Source of the DNA: an uncultured Prevotellaceae bacterium
Lineage (GTDB): Bacteria; Bacteroidota; Bacteroidia; Bacteroidales; Bacteroidaceae
Length of the DNA: 40,053 nt
Direction of reading: 5' to 3'
Assembly (NCBI GenBank): GCA_900316475.1
Contig: ONDA01000039.1
Location: 1 to 40,053 of the forward strand
A model generated the notes under the pieces. That model was not told the DNA's origin. It did no database searches and was given only the letters and a program-made list of their open reading frames with translations. Positions 31,019 through 38,848 of the stretch are shown one piece after another. Both the position numbers and the translations under genes were made by a program. Every line of letters starts with the position of its first letter. Within the stretch, counting starts at the first letter, position 1.

Positions 31019-33190
31019 ATGAATACAGAACGGAATCCAGAACTGCGCACGGCGTGGGAGTTTGTCGAGAACACAGGACGCAGCATCTTCCTGACAGGCA
31101 AGGCAGGAACGGGCAAGACCACGTTCCTGAAGACCATCGTCGAACGGTCGCGCAAGCGGCCTATCGTTGTGGCCCCCACCGGTGTGGCCGCCATCAATGC
31201 CGGCGGCGTCACCATCCATTCGTTCTTCCAGTTGCCGCTGTCGCCCTACGTGCCGGGAGCGAAGACCGAGCAGCGCTTCGACTTCAGCAAGCAGAAGCGG
31301 CAGATTATCGCCTCCATCGACCTGCTGATTATCGACGAAATATCGATGGTACGCGCCGACCTGCTGGACGCTATCGACAACGTGCTGCGCCAGTATCGCG
31401 ACCACTACAGTCCCTTTGGCGGCGTGCAGCTGCTGATGATTGGCGACCTGGCACAGCTGACGCCCGTCGTCACTCCCGAAGACGAGCGGCTGCTGAAGCC
31501 TTATTACGACACGCCCTATTTCTTCGGCTCGAAGGCTCTCAGCCAGACAGACTACGTCACCATCCAGCTCGAAAAGGTCTACCGTCAGCAGGACGATGCG
31601 TTCCTGGCCATCCTCAACGACATCCGTCAGGGGCATCCCTCGGCAGAGACACTGGCCAAGCTCAACAGCAGGGTCATCACGCCACTCACCCGCAAGGCGC
31701 AGGGGGACGGGTCTTCTTACATCCGCCTGACCACCCACAACCAGATGGCCAACAACTACAACGACTCGGAACTGCAACGGCTTACGGGCAAGGTCTTCTG
31801 GTATAAGGCTGTCGTCGACGGGACTTTCCCAGAATACAGCTACCCCACGGCAGAGACGCTGGTGCTGAAGGTCGGTGCCCAGGTGATGTTTATCAAGAAC
31901 GACCCCACAGGCCGTCACCGCTATTATAATGGACGCATTGGACATGTCACCTACCTCGACGAGAAGAAGGTCCTGGTACTCTGCGAAGGCGACGAACAGG
32001 CCATCGAGGTAGAGCCGCTGGAATGGGAGAATGCACGCTATTCGCTGAACCCTGAGACCCGCGAGATTGTTGCCGACGTGCAGGGCACCTTCCATCAGCT
32101 GCCCCTGCGCTTAGCCTGGGCTATCACTATCCACAAGAGTCAGGGACTGACCTTCGACCACGCAATGATTGATGCCAACATGTCGTTTGCCCCGGGCCAG
32201 GTGTACGTCGCACTGAGCCGCTGCCGTACGCTCGAAGGACTGATGCTGGCCGCCCCCATAGAAGCGCGAGCCGTCATCAACGACGAGCGCGTCGACGGCT
32301 ACATTGCCCACCAGGAGGAAGCGGCCCGCCAGAGTATTGCCCAACTGCCGACGCTGCGGCAGGAGTACGAACGGCAGCTGCTCCTGCAGCTGTTCAACTT
32401 CCGTTCGCTGTTCAATGCCGAAGACGCGATGTTGCGCCTGATGGCCGAGTACTTCCTGCGCAGTCATGCCGACTTGATGCAGCTCCACAACCAGACTTAC
32501 GCGGGACTGAACCAGCAAGTGCTGAACGTGGCGGCCAAATGGACGGAGCACATCAGCCAGATGCCTGTCGACGCATTGCACGATGCGGCTTTCCTCGACC
32601 GTGTGAAGCGCAGTGCCGGCTATTTTGCACAGACCATCGACGCACTGTTGGTCAAGCCCATCCAGCTGTCTGCCGACATCAAGTCGAACAACAAGCGGGC
32701 ACAGAACAGGTTGAGCGACCTTCTGCCCGAACTGCGCCAGCAGTGGTATCTACACACCACGCTGCTACGGCATATAGCCGACGAGGGCTTTACGGTGGAG
32801 GGTTATCTCAAGCACCGCCAGATGGCCATGCTCGAAGCCGCTGACGACCAGAAGCTGCGCCGCGCCCTGAAGCCGCAGAAACCGCCAAAGGAGAAGACCA
32901 CCGAGGTGACGCTGCGCCTGTTCAACCAGGGCATGACGCCCGTTCAGATAGCTGTCGAGCGCAGTCTCAGCCCTAACACCATCTTCAGCCATCTCGCTGA
33001 ACTGGCCGGCGAGGGTAAGATCGATATCACCCGCGTCGTATCGCCCGAGCACCGCGAAGCCATTGAGCGCGCCGCCCGCCAAGTAGGCACCGACGGTGGT
33101 CTCACCCCCATCAAGGAACTCTGTCCGCCCGACGTGCAGTGGGAAGAACTACGCCTCGTGCTGGCCGACTCCGACTTCCGTGGAAAATAA
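31019..33190 (+). CDS. Pif1-like superfamily 1 helicase with C-terminal HTH
   Basis: 723 residues. Walker A LTGKAGTGKTTFLK, motif Ia VVAPTGVAAINAGGVTIHS, Walker B LLIIDEISMV, motif III LMIGDLAQLTPV and C-terminal motifs TIHKSQGLTFD and QVYVALSRCR identify the Pif1/RecD2 group. Residues about 645-690 (TLRLFNQGMTPVQIAVERSL, TIFSHLAELAGEGKID) are a helix-turn-helix of the HTH_40 kind often found at the end of these proteins. Role: 5'-3' DNA unwinding; Pif1 enzymes resolve G-quadruplexes and stalled forks. Oddity: the last codons (ADSDFRGK and stop) lie in a 70-bp sequence duplicated at 36496-36565, so the natural C-terminus may have been cut. Confidence 0.92.
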   Translation: MNTERNPELRTAWEFVENTGRSIFLTGKAGTGKTTFLKTIVERSRKRPIVVAPTGVAAINAGGVTIHSFFQLPLSPYVPGAKTEQRFDFSKQKRQIIASIDLLIIDEISMVRADLLDAIDNVLRQYRDHYSPFGGVQLLMIGDLAQLTPVVTPEDERLLKPYYDTPYFFGSKALSQTDYVTIQLEKVYRQQDDAFLAILNDIRQGHPSAETLAKLNSRVITPLTRKAQGDGSSYIRLTTHNQMANNYNDSELQRLTGKVFWYKAVVDGTFPEYSYPTAETLVLKVGAQVMFIKNDPTGRHRYYNGRIGHVTYLDEKKVLVLCEGDEQAIEVEPLEWENARYSLNPETREIVADVQGTFHQLPLRLAWAITIHKSQGLTFDHAMIDANMSFAPGQVYVALSRCRTLEGLMLAAPIEARAVINDERVDGYIAHQEEAARQSIAQLPTLRQEYERQLLLQLFNFRSLFNAEDAMLRLMAEYFLRSHADLMQLHNQTYAGLNQQVLNVAAKWTEHISQMPVDALHDAAFLDRVKRSAGYFAQTIDALLVKPIQLSADIKSNNKRAQNRLSDLLPELRQQWYLHTTLLRHIADEGFTVEGYLKHRQMAMLEAADDQKLRRALKPQKPPKEKTTEVTLRLFNQGMTPVQIAVERSLSPNTIFSHLAELAGEGKIDITRVVSPEHREAIERAARQVGTDGGLTPIKELCPPDVQWEELRLVLADSDFRGK

Positions 33191-33233
33191 TTCTGTGTTG
33201 TTGCCACAACCTTGTCGTTTCGTTATGGCGCTC
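33164..33233 (+). repeat. 70-bp boundary repeat, copy A
   Basis: Identical to 36496-36565 at 62 of 70 positions without gaps; six of the eight differences fall in one 10-bp block. Read on the minus strand it encodes MATTQNYFPRKSESA, the first residues of the restriction gene, but here no such gene follows. Read on the plus strand it ends the Pif1-like helicase. Confidence 0.9.
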
Positions 33234-33239
33234 TGGTGA

Positions 33240-33677
33240 CTAAAGTTCTTCGGGGAAATATTTGGAAAGGAAGTCGTGTGGTTCCAACACCTCAACAGTA
33301 TCTGCAAACGCGAAGTCCTTGACGTTACGTGTCACGATGACTTGCGCCCCAGCCTGCTCGGCAGCAAAAAATTGTAGAGCATCTTCAAAATCTTTGGCTT
33401 CGATGGCTAATGCCCTGTCAACCGCTTGTTCGCCAACGGGAACAATAGAATAAAACTCTCTACTAAGTTTCATTATCTTATAGAAATCCTGTAGAGGTAT
33501 GGTTTTCCTCGTGCTATATTTTATATTGGCTATAGACAAATCAGAAACTTGCATATCAACACATCGATTTGCAGCCAATCTAAAAATGGCGTGAGCTTCC
33601 TTCACCCCTACTGGTCTCCTCTCTATGAAATCAAGGAAAACGTTTGTGTCGATAAATACAGTCAGCTTATTGCCCAT
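33240..33677 (-). CDS. PIN-domain ribonuclease toxin
   Basis: 145 residues. VFIDTNVFLDFIERRP gives the first PIN acidic residue; DFEDALQFFAAEQAG and VIVTRNVKDFAFAD give the others. Related in plan, but not close in sequence, to the PIN toxin at 2013-2435. Its start overlaps the antitoxin stop by 11 bp (ATGGGCAATAA read in both frames), implying coupled translation. It lies between the restriction gene and the convergent helicase, enclosed by boundary repeats. Toxic activity and target are inferred from the family. Confidence 0.85.
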   Translation of the reverse strand: MGNKLTVFIDTNVFLDFIERRPVGVKEAHAIFRLAANRCVDMQVSDLSIANIKYSTRKTIPLQDFYKIMKLSREFYSIVPVGEQAVDRALAIEAKDFEDALQFFAAEQAGAQVIVTRNVKDFAFADTVEVLEPHDFLSKYFPEEL

Positions 33678-33924
33678 ACTTCCCTAACAAATATTCTTCC
33701 TTGTCCTTCTTGAAGTCAACAGTCTGGCAAGCAGAAAAAGCACCGCATAATTTGTCCACCAACTCCAGGCGTCTCTTTTGGTCAGGGGTCAATACTTCTT
33801 CATTTTCCGCTGGCTTTACTATCTGCCTCACATATAGCCACATGTCTTTCACCTTCTCTTCGCTGGAGTCATCCATCTGGTTAATCATGTGAACCATATC
33901 ATTCTTCATTTCACGTACAGTCAT
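33667..33924 (-). CDS. Antitoxin partner of the PIN toxin
   Basis: 85 residues from ATG 33924 (MTVREMKNDMVHMINQMDDS); ATG 33909 is possible, and the open frame upstream of 33924 covers the promoter. The protein is helical and charged, with KVKDMWLYVRQIV in the first half and EEYLLGKYG at the end. I do not recognise a DNA-binding motif with confidence. Assignment as antitoxin rests on size, position and the 11-bp overlap with the PIN gene. Confidence 0.7.
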   Translation of the reverse strand: MTVREMKNDMVHMINQMDDSSEEKVKDMWLYVRQIVKPAENEEVLTPDQKRRLELVDKLCGAFSACQTVDFKKDKEEYLLGKYGQ

Positions 33925-33950
33925 AATCACATATTGTTTAATAATCGTTG

Positions 33951-33982
33951 CAAAGATAACGACTTTCCACGAAACTTCCAAA
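33951..33982 (-). promoter_or_regulatory. Promoter of the PIN module
   Basis: Minus strand: TTTG at 33979-33982, 20 bp, TATCTTTG at 33951-33958; both perfect. The -33 element lies inside boundary repeat C while the -7 box lies outside it. Confidence 0.75.
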
Positions 33983-34021
33983 CTTTCCAATCAAAAACTT
34001 GTCAAAGAGCGCCTGTGTTAT
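33974..34021 (-). repeat. 48-bp boundary repeat, copy C
   Basis: Identical at all 48 positions to 37284-37331. It begins 5 bp past the stop of the restriction gene and ends within the promoter of the PIN module. It holds GAGCGCC (34007-34013), complementary to GGCGCTC in copy A (33227-33233), so the module is also framed by a short inverted repeat. Confidence 0.95.
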
Positions 34022-34025
34022 GGTT

Positions 34026-36539
34026 CTACGACTTCAGATATTCCTCAGCCGTTATGACGGTACTATAGCCACCCACCATTTGCTCGCCTTCATGGCGGTC
34101 TATACCAGCATAGCTAAGGCTGGAATCTTCATAGCGTTTGAACTTATAGACGGCATCGTTCATCAGGGCTTCATTGAAGACGTTCAGACTGACCAACAGC
34201 GCAAAGTCCTGCTTTGTCAAACCAGTTACGCGCTCAAACAATTTGGGTTCTAATTGCAGGATGACATCTTTCAGGGAGTACTCCCGATAGTCTGTCAGAT
34301 ACATGAATATAGGAATGCGCGTGGCAAACTTCATCAGTTTCTCCTGTATCTGTCGGCGCTTGCTCTTGATTTCCTTTTCGGCGTCAGAGAGTTCTTTTTT
34401 CTCCTTCTTGGTAAGACCCTCTTCGCGTTCCTTCCGCTTTTTCTTGATGGCATCGGTCTTGTTGATGATGGTCTCAATGTCCTGGTTCAGCGAGCGGAAA
34501 CCCTCAATCTTCATCAGGGCATCCATAGCATCCTGATTGTTCATCAATCGCTGAAGCGTGAAGTTGTCAACATTCACCAGCAGCGCACTCTCCCAGCGGC
34601 GCGCCAGAAGCGTGGCCGACGTGTTGTTCATCGCCATGTCCAGCACGTCGCTGGCTGACAGAGCCTTCATCACGCCGTTCTCATAACAGAGCACAGGCAG
34701 GAACTTGATGAAGTCGTCCACGCACTTCTCCGGGTTCCCCTCCTCCACGTTCAGCAGGCAGGAGTAGTCGGCCACCTTCCGCAGGGCACGGTTAGGCGAG
34801 AAGTCGAACACGTAGCACACCTTCTTCAGTATCTCCACTTGGTTGGGATGCAAGCCGTCGCAGTTAGTAATCGTCCACGGCGACTGCACCCGGAAAGCCG
34901 ACTGGAAATAGGTTTCTGGCGACGACGTGTCACGTAGCATGAAGATGCCCGTCCAGGGGCGGACGGTGACACCCGTCGTCAGTTTGCCGCAGGTCAGCGT
35001 GATGGTCTTGCAATGCAGCGGGTCAGGGTGCGACATAGCTTTCTCTACTGGAGGCAATGCCTGCTGGCCGATGCCGGCCTTTGTTCCGGCACAGACAATG
35101 ACCCGATAGTCGTGATAGAAGGTGTTCTGCAGTTCCGTCAGCAGGTTGCGCATGGCGAAGCATGAGGCCACGTTTGGCAGAAACCAAAGCGTATGGTTCA
35201 TGTTCGAATAGAGGTCGCCGTTGAGGAAAGGCAAAGGGGGCTTTCGGTTTCCTGCCTTCAGGTCGTTGATGGATGTGGGCAGATATTGCCCGCGTAGCAT
35301 GTCGAGCCACTTCTGTACCTCGTCATGATGTTTGAATACGGCTTCTTCGCCTTTGCCCTCAGCCTCGAAGAACGAATTCAGGTCGAACTCATCGAACTCT
35401 CCCGCTTCGGCCACTCTTGATATTTCCGCCGGCAGCTGATAGGTCAGCAGCACCATCTTCGGCAGCGAGGCGTAAGGGTTGTCTGGCTTGTCGCCCCAGT
35501 CCTCTTTCGAACGCTGCTCGTCAGAGTAAGTCCAGTTGTAAATCTGTTCCTCAATGAACTCTCCTGACGCAATGGCGCGGAAGGGCGTCCCCGACAAATA
35601 GAGATAATGATTAGCGGTAATAGGAATCAGGTCTTCATCGAAGTAGTCGGGATTCTCAATCTCGCTGCCCAGGTCCTCGCTCACGCCAATCAACTCCTTT
35701 GCGTTTTCACGCCAGGCGCCGTAGTGGTATTCGTCGAGCACGATGCAATCCCAGTTGAACGCCCGCGCCCATTCGTGCTTCAGCCGCATACCGCCATTAG
35801 CCGTATTCTTGCCGAGAAAGTCCTGAAACGAGCCAAACACCACCATTGGCTTCTTCAGGTCGGCATGTTCAAACTGATAGTCAATGGTAGCCTCCTGACT
35901 GCGGGCGATGAACTGCCAGCCCTCGAAATCCACATGCGTCATCAAGTCCTCTTCCCATGCATGAGCCACGGCGGGCTTGAATGTCAGCACCAGCACCCTC
36001 GACCATCCCATACGCCGGGCCAACTGATAAGTAGTAAAGGTCTTGCCGAAACGCATCTTGCAGTTCCACAGGAAATGAGGCACACGACCAGCTTCCGACT
36101 TGTAGCTGTCGAAGTAGTCTGCCGTCTTGTCAACAGCCCGTTGTTGTTCCGGGCGCATTCCGAAAGTCTTGTCGCGGTTCCACGCCACGTCTATCCTTTC
36201 CCTAACGGCAACGATAGCCGCCCTTACCTGCTGGGGCGTGCAGCGATACCACTCGCCTTCAATGTTCTGGCACCCCATCTTGACCAGCATTCGGTGGACG
36301 TCGTGATCCATAAACGCCGTACCGTCCTGCCGCATGGCACTCTCTTCCACCAATATGCGGTAAGGAGGTTCGCCAGGCCGCACGATGTTATACTGCTGGC
36401 GCACACGTTCCTGCACGCCAATAGTAGTATAGCCCACCTTCAGGATGCCCTTCAGTTGTGGGTCGTACTTATCCTCGTAAGCATAAATCTTGGGAGCCGA
36501 CTCCGACTTCCGTGGGAAATAATTCTGTGTTGTTGCCAT
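34026..36539 (-). CDS. GIY-YIG nuclease / SF2 helicase fusion, restriction subunit
   Basis: 837 residues. Residues about 16-100 look like a T5orf172/MUG113-type GIY-YIG nuclease (KIYAYEDKY, KGILKVGYTTIGVQERV, HDVHRML, EGEWYRC). The DEAD/ResIII helicase follows: Walker A NCKMRFGKT (159-167), DEYH (269-272), SGTPF (316-320), and a second RecA domain with TLTCGKLTTGVTVRPW. A charged coiled coil (about 695-740) precedes a C-terminal domain. This fits the cutting and translocating subunit of a restriction-modification system whose methylation genes lie upstream on the same strand. The first 15 codons lie in boundary repeat B and the stop is 5 bp from repeat C. Not a standard type I, II or III HsdR/Res by eye; role inferred. 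Confidence 0.8.
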   Translation of the reverse strand: MATTQNYFPRKSESAPKIYAYEDKYDPQLKGILKVGYTTIGVQERVRQQYNIVRPGEPPYRILVEESAMRQDGTAFMDHDVHRMLVKMGCQNIEGEWYRCTPQQVRAAIVAVRERIDVAWNRDKTFGMRPEQQRAVDKTADYFDSYKSEAGRVPHFLWNCKMRFGKTFTTYQLARRMGWSRVLVLTFKPAVAHAWEEDLMTHVDFEGWQFIARSQEATIDYQFEHADLKKPMVVFGSFQDFLGKNTANGGMRLKHEWARAFNWDCIVLDEYHYGAWRENAKELIGVSEDLGSEIENPDYFDEDLIPITANHYLYLSGTPFRAIASGEFIEEQIYNWTYSDEQRSKEDWGDKPDNPYASLPKMVLLTYQLPAEISRVAEAGEFDEFDLNSFFEAEGKGEEAVFKHHDEVQKWLDMLRGQYLPTSINDLKAGNRKPPLPFLNGDLYSNMNHTLWFLPNVASCFAMRNLLTELQNTFYHDYRVIVCAGTKAGIGQQALPPVEKAMSHPDPLHCKTITLTCGKLTTGVTVRPWTGIFMLRDTSSPETYFQSAFRVQSPWTITNCDGLHPNQVEILKKVCYVFDFSPNRALRKVADYSCLLNVEEGNPEKCVDDFIKFLPVLCYENGVMKALSASDVLDMAMNNTSATLLARRWESALLVNVDNFTLQRLMNNQDAMDALMKIEGFRSLNQDIETIINKTDAIKKKRKEREEGLTKKEKKELSDAEKEIKSKRRQIQEKLMKFATRIPIFMYLTDYREYSLKDVILQLEPKLFERVTGLTKQDFALLVSLNVFNEALMNDAVYKFKRYEDSSLSYAGIDRHEGEQMVGGYSTVITAEEYLKS

Positions 36540-36565
36540 AACTATTGCTTTACGTTATGGCGCTC
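36496..36565 (+). repeat. 70-bp boundary repeat, copy B
   Basis: Partner of 33164-33233. It covers the first 44 bases of the restriction gene and the 26 bp upstream. GGCGCTC at 36559-36565 is complementary to GAGCGCC in copy D (37317-37323). Confidence 0.9.
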
Positions 36566-36580
36566 ATTTAAAGAATTTGA

Positions 36581-36952
36581 TTAGGAATATTGTCTTAGAA
36601 GTTCCTCTACAACATCTTTCAGCTTAGGTAAATCCTCTTTGATAGCTGAAATAATGACCGTTTCATCAATATTTGCATATTCGTGGGAAATGATGTTTCT
36701 CATCCCATAAATTGCATGCCAAGGTATTTCGGTATATTTGTCTAAAGGTTTGCTGTCTTCTTTCATTAGCCTACCCACGTGCTCTCCAATCACCTGCAAC
36801 CTCATCACGCAAGCATTAAAAGCCATAACACGACCGGGCGAAATCATGAAGTCATGCAATTCGGTCATTCCCTTGCTCCATTCTTGTATTAGTTCAATAG
36901 ACTCAAGGATTTCCTCTAAGCGATCTTTTATTCTTAACTCATCATTATACAT
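36581..36952 (-). CDS. hepT: HepT-like toxin (DUF86)
   Basis: 123 residues from ATG 36952 (MYNDELRIKDRLEEILESIE); ATGs at 36961 and 36964 are alternatives. All-helical HEPN fold with the diagnostic RNIISHEY, the RX4HXY motif of HepT, preceded by PWHAIYGM as is usual. Family knowledge: HEPN toxins are RNases or act on tRNA, and are blocked by the paired MntA nucleotidyltransferase, which adds AMP to the Tyr of this motif. The gene overlaps the MntA stop by 8 bp. It lies between the methyltransferase and restriction genes, an unusual place that ties it to the R-M locus. Confidence 0.9.
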   Translation of the reverse strand: MYNDELRIKDRLEEILESIELIQEWSKGMTELHDFMISPGRVMAFNACVMRLQVIGEHVGRLMKEDSKPLDKYTEIPWHAIYGMRNIISHEYANIDETVIISAIKEDLPKLKDVVEELLRQYS

Positions 36953-37244
36953 AAACGACATCATTTAGGATATTCGACTTAAATAGAGGGCGAAGTGTAG
37001 GCCGGAACCTAACCAAATCAACTTCACAATTAAAAAGTTCTTTGAGTTTTTCTTTCAGCTCATACATCAACGAAAGTGTGGGTTTTTCAACTTCTACAAT
37101 GATGTCAATATCACTATCCTCAGTATTCTCCTGTCTTGCTACAGAACCGAAAATACCGAGTTTTGTAATACCAAACTGCTTGCCAGAAGCCTGCTTAAAA
37201 GCACCTAACTTACTGATGCAATCTTGAAGTACTAACATCGCCAT
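36945..37244 (-). CDS. mntA: MntA-like nucleotidyltransferase antitoxin
   Basis: 99 residues from ATG 37244 (or 37238). The open frame extends upstream but crosses the promoter. FGITKLGIFGSVARQENTED, SDIDIIVEVE and a later Asp in NCEVDLVRFRP give the G-S-x-D-x-D...D pattern of minimal nucleotidyltransferases. With the adjoining HepT gene this is a type VII toxin-antitoxin pair: the antitoxin inactivates HepT by AMP transfer to Tyr, per published work on this family. The -7 box lies only 17 bp upstream, so the leader is very short. Confidence 0.9.
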   Translation of the reverse strand: MAMLVLQDCISKLGAFKQASGKQFGITKLGIFGSVARQENTEDSDIDIIVEVEKPTLSLMYELKEKLKELFNCEVDLVRFRPTLRPLFKSNILNDVVYV

Positions 37245-37260
37245 ACCGAATAATTTGCTG

Positions 37261-37292
37261 CAAATATACAAACATTTTTTTGTACTTCCAAA
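37261..37292 (-). promoter_or_regulatory. Promoter of the HepT/MntA module
   Basis: Minus strand: TTTG at 37289-37292, 20 bp, TATATTTG at 37261-37268. As for the PIN module, the -33 element lies inside the 48-bp boundary repeat and the -7 box outside. Confidence 0.75.
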
Positions 37293-37331
37293 CTTTCCAA
37301 TCAAAAACTTGTCAAAGAGCGCCTGTGTTAT
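37284..37331 (-). repeat. 48-bp boundary repeat, copy D
   Basis: Exact copy of 33974-34021. It lies 15 bp past the stop of the methyltransferase gene and reaches into the promoter of the HepT/MntA module. Confidence 0.95.
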
Positions 37332-37345
37332 TACTTCTTTTCTTC

Positions 37346-38848
37346 TTATTCCATCGGGCGAATCATCGACTCAATGAACTGGATTTCTTCGTCCGTCAGG
37401 CCGTACTTCGCATAGAGTTCCTCGTCCGTCCAAGGCTTCGAGAAGTCTTGGAGGGGGACGAATTGGAACGCATCTTTATTTATCATGATTGAACTCATTG
37501 CTTGAAGCATTAGAAACCTTGCAAATATTGTTGATAGGTATTTCTGTAGATTTTCTGCTTTTACCCTATGCTTAAATGAACCAATACAAATATAAGTTTC
37601 CGCACAGATTTCATTTTTCTCCATTACTCTCATAGTTGATGGTACTATCTGGTATTTTCCGTCCGAACCTGGTTTGTTCCCACCAGACATAGCACGAGTC
37701 ATTATCACATTAAATGTATCGATTGCTTCGAGACTTTTAGTTATATCTGTTCGCCTTACATAGCCAACTCCTTCGCTAGTCAATAATTTAGTTGAACCAG
37801 TAAAGGGCTTTTCTTCTCCTCGTATATAAGTTCTAAATCCAAATGGGTTTGAAGGATAGACTAATTCCGAAATAGTTTGAGTATCAACTGTTTGAATTTT
37901 CCTAATGATGTTGATTGCAAGATTTGACCGAACAAAAACAGGGAATTCGGATAAGGCTCTTTTAACTGTCACATACTCGCCTTTGCTGACGTTGCATATA
38001 GTACAATTACCTGAATAATCTTTATCCCACAGGAAATAACAAACACCTCCTGCTATATTTACACCGGGGAAACATTCACTACTATCAGCGAAATCTGTTA
38101 AATGACTTATTCTAGAATCAGACAGCATATTTGTTCTAAAACCATCGAGGCCTCGACCTCCTGCATACCATCTAGCGGGAATTATCATACACAGATATCT
38201 TGGCTGAAGTTTCTTGGCTTGCTCGACAAACATATGATATAAGGGAATTGCACTCGCAGCATTTCCTCCATCACTCAACTGGTACGGCGGGTTGCCGATA
38301 ATTACATCGAAAGTCATATTTTTATATAATGTATTAGGATTGTCTGTGTGAATAAACTCGTAAGCATGGGACTCTAGGTCGTCGCCTCGGTCATAGACCT
38401 CTTGGCTGGCTCCGCAATACTTACATTTACCTTGTACCCAAGAGTGCTTGATGTCACGATAGCGGATGTTGCCATCCTCATCGTCGAACTGTGAGATGCT
38501 GTATTTGCCGCTGGCACTCTTCGAGCAATAGAGACTACGGCGGCTCATCATAGAGGTCAGCCGGGTGATGGCGATACCATAAAGCTGATGATGCATGATG
38601 TGGTCGATGCGCGCTTGCAAGTCGGGAATCTTGTCGGCCAAGCCCTCAATCAGCCGCTTGGCAATCTCTCGCAGAAAAACGCCACTCTTTGTACAAGGGT
38701 CCAGGAACTTCGTGTCGGGACTGCTGAAGAGTTCCTGCGGCAGCATATCAAGCATCTGGTTGGCCAATTGTGGCGGAGTGAACACTTCGTCGTTGCTCAG
38801 ATTGGCTAAGCACGACAGTACGTCGGGGTTGTAATGAAGGTTATTCAT
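37346..38848 (-). CDS. N6-adenine DNA methyltransferase, Eco57I-like
   Basis: 500 residues. EVFTPPQLANQMLDML and motif I FLDPCTKSGVFLREI (48-62) are followed by the catalytic motif IV DVIIGNPPYQ (181-190). CKYCG near 142 may be part of a zinc site. The second half (GYVRRTDITKS, KPGSDGKYQI, WTDEELYAKYGLTDEEIQFI) resembles the target-recognition and C-terminal part of Eco57I-type enzymes. Reaction: SAM-dependent N6 methylation of adenine at the site the restriction subunit would attack. It overlaps the upstream methyltransferase-like gene by 8 bp. A+T content is visibly higher in the middle (37450-38340) than in neighbouring genes, suggesting acquisition or exchange of the recognition domain. 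Confidence 0.88.
   Translation of the reverse strand: MNNLHYNPDVLSCLANLSNDEVFTPPQLANQMLDMLPQELFSSPDTKFLDPCTKSGVFLREIAKRLIEGLADKIPDLQARIDHIMHHQLYGIAITRLTSMMSRRSLYCSKSASGKYSISQFDDEDGNIRYRDIKHSWVQGKCKYCGASQEVYDRGDDLESHAYEFIHTDNPNTLYKNMTFDVIIGNPPYQLSDGGNAASAIPLYHMFVEQAKKLQPRYLCMIIPARWYAGGRGLDGFRTNMLSDSRISHLTDFADSSECFPGVNIAGGVCYFLWDKDYSGNCTICNVSKGEYVTVKRALSEFPVFVRSNLAINIIRKIQTVDTQTISELVYPSNPFGFRTYIRGEEKPFTGSTKLLTSEGVGYVRRTDITKSLEAIDTFNVIMTRAMSGGNKPGSDGKYQIVPSTMRVMEKNEICAETYICIGSFKHRVKAENLQKYLSTIFARFLMLQAMSSIMINKDAFQFVPLQDFSKPWTDEELYAKYGLTDEEIQFIESMIRPME

Noticed and set aside
33191-33239. Start of a second restriction gene on the minus strand at copy A
   Set aside because: After the 15 shared codons the frame only mirrors the helicase gene, so no protein is expected.
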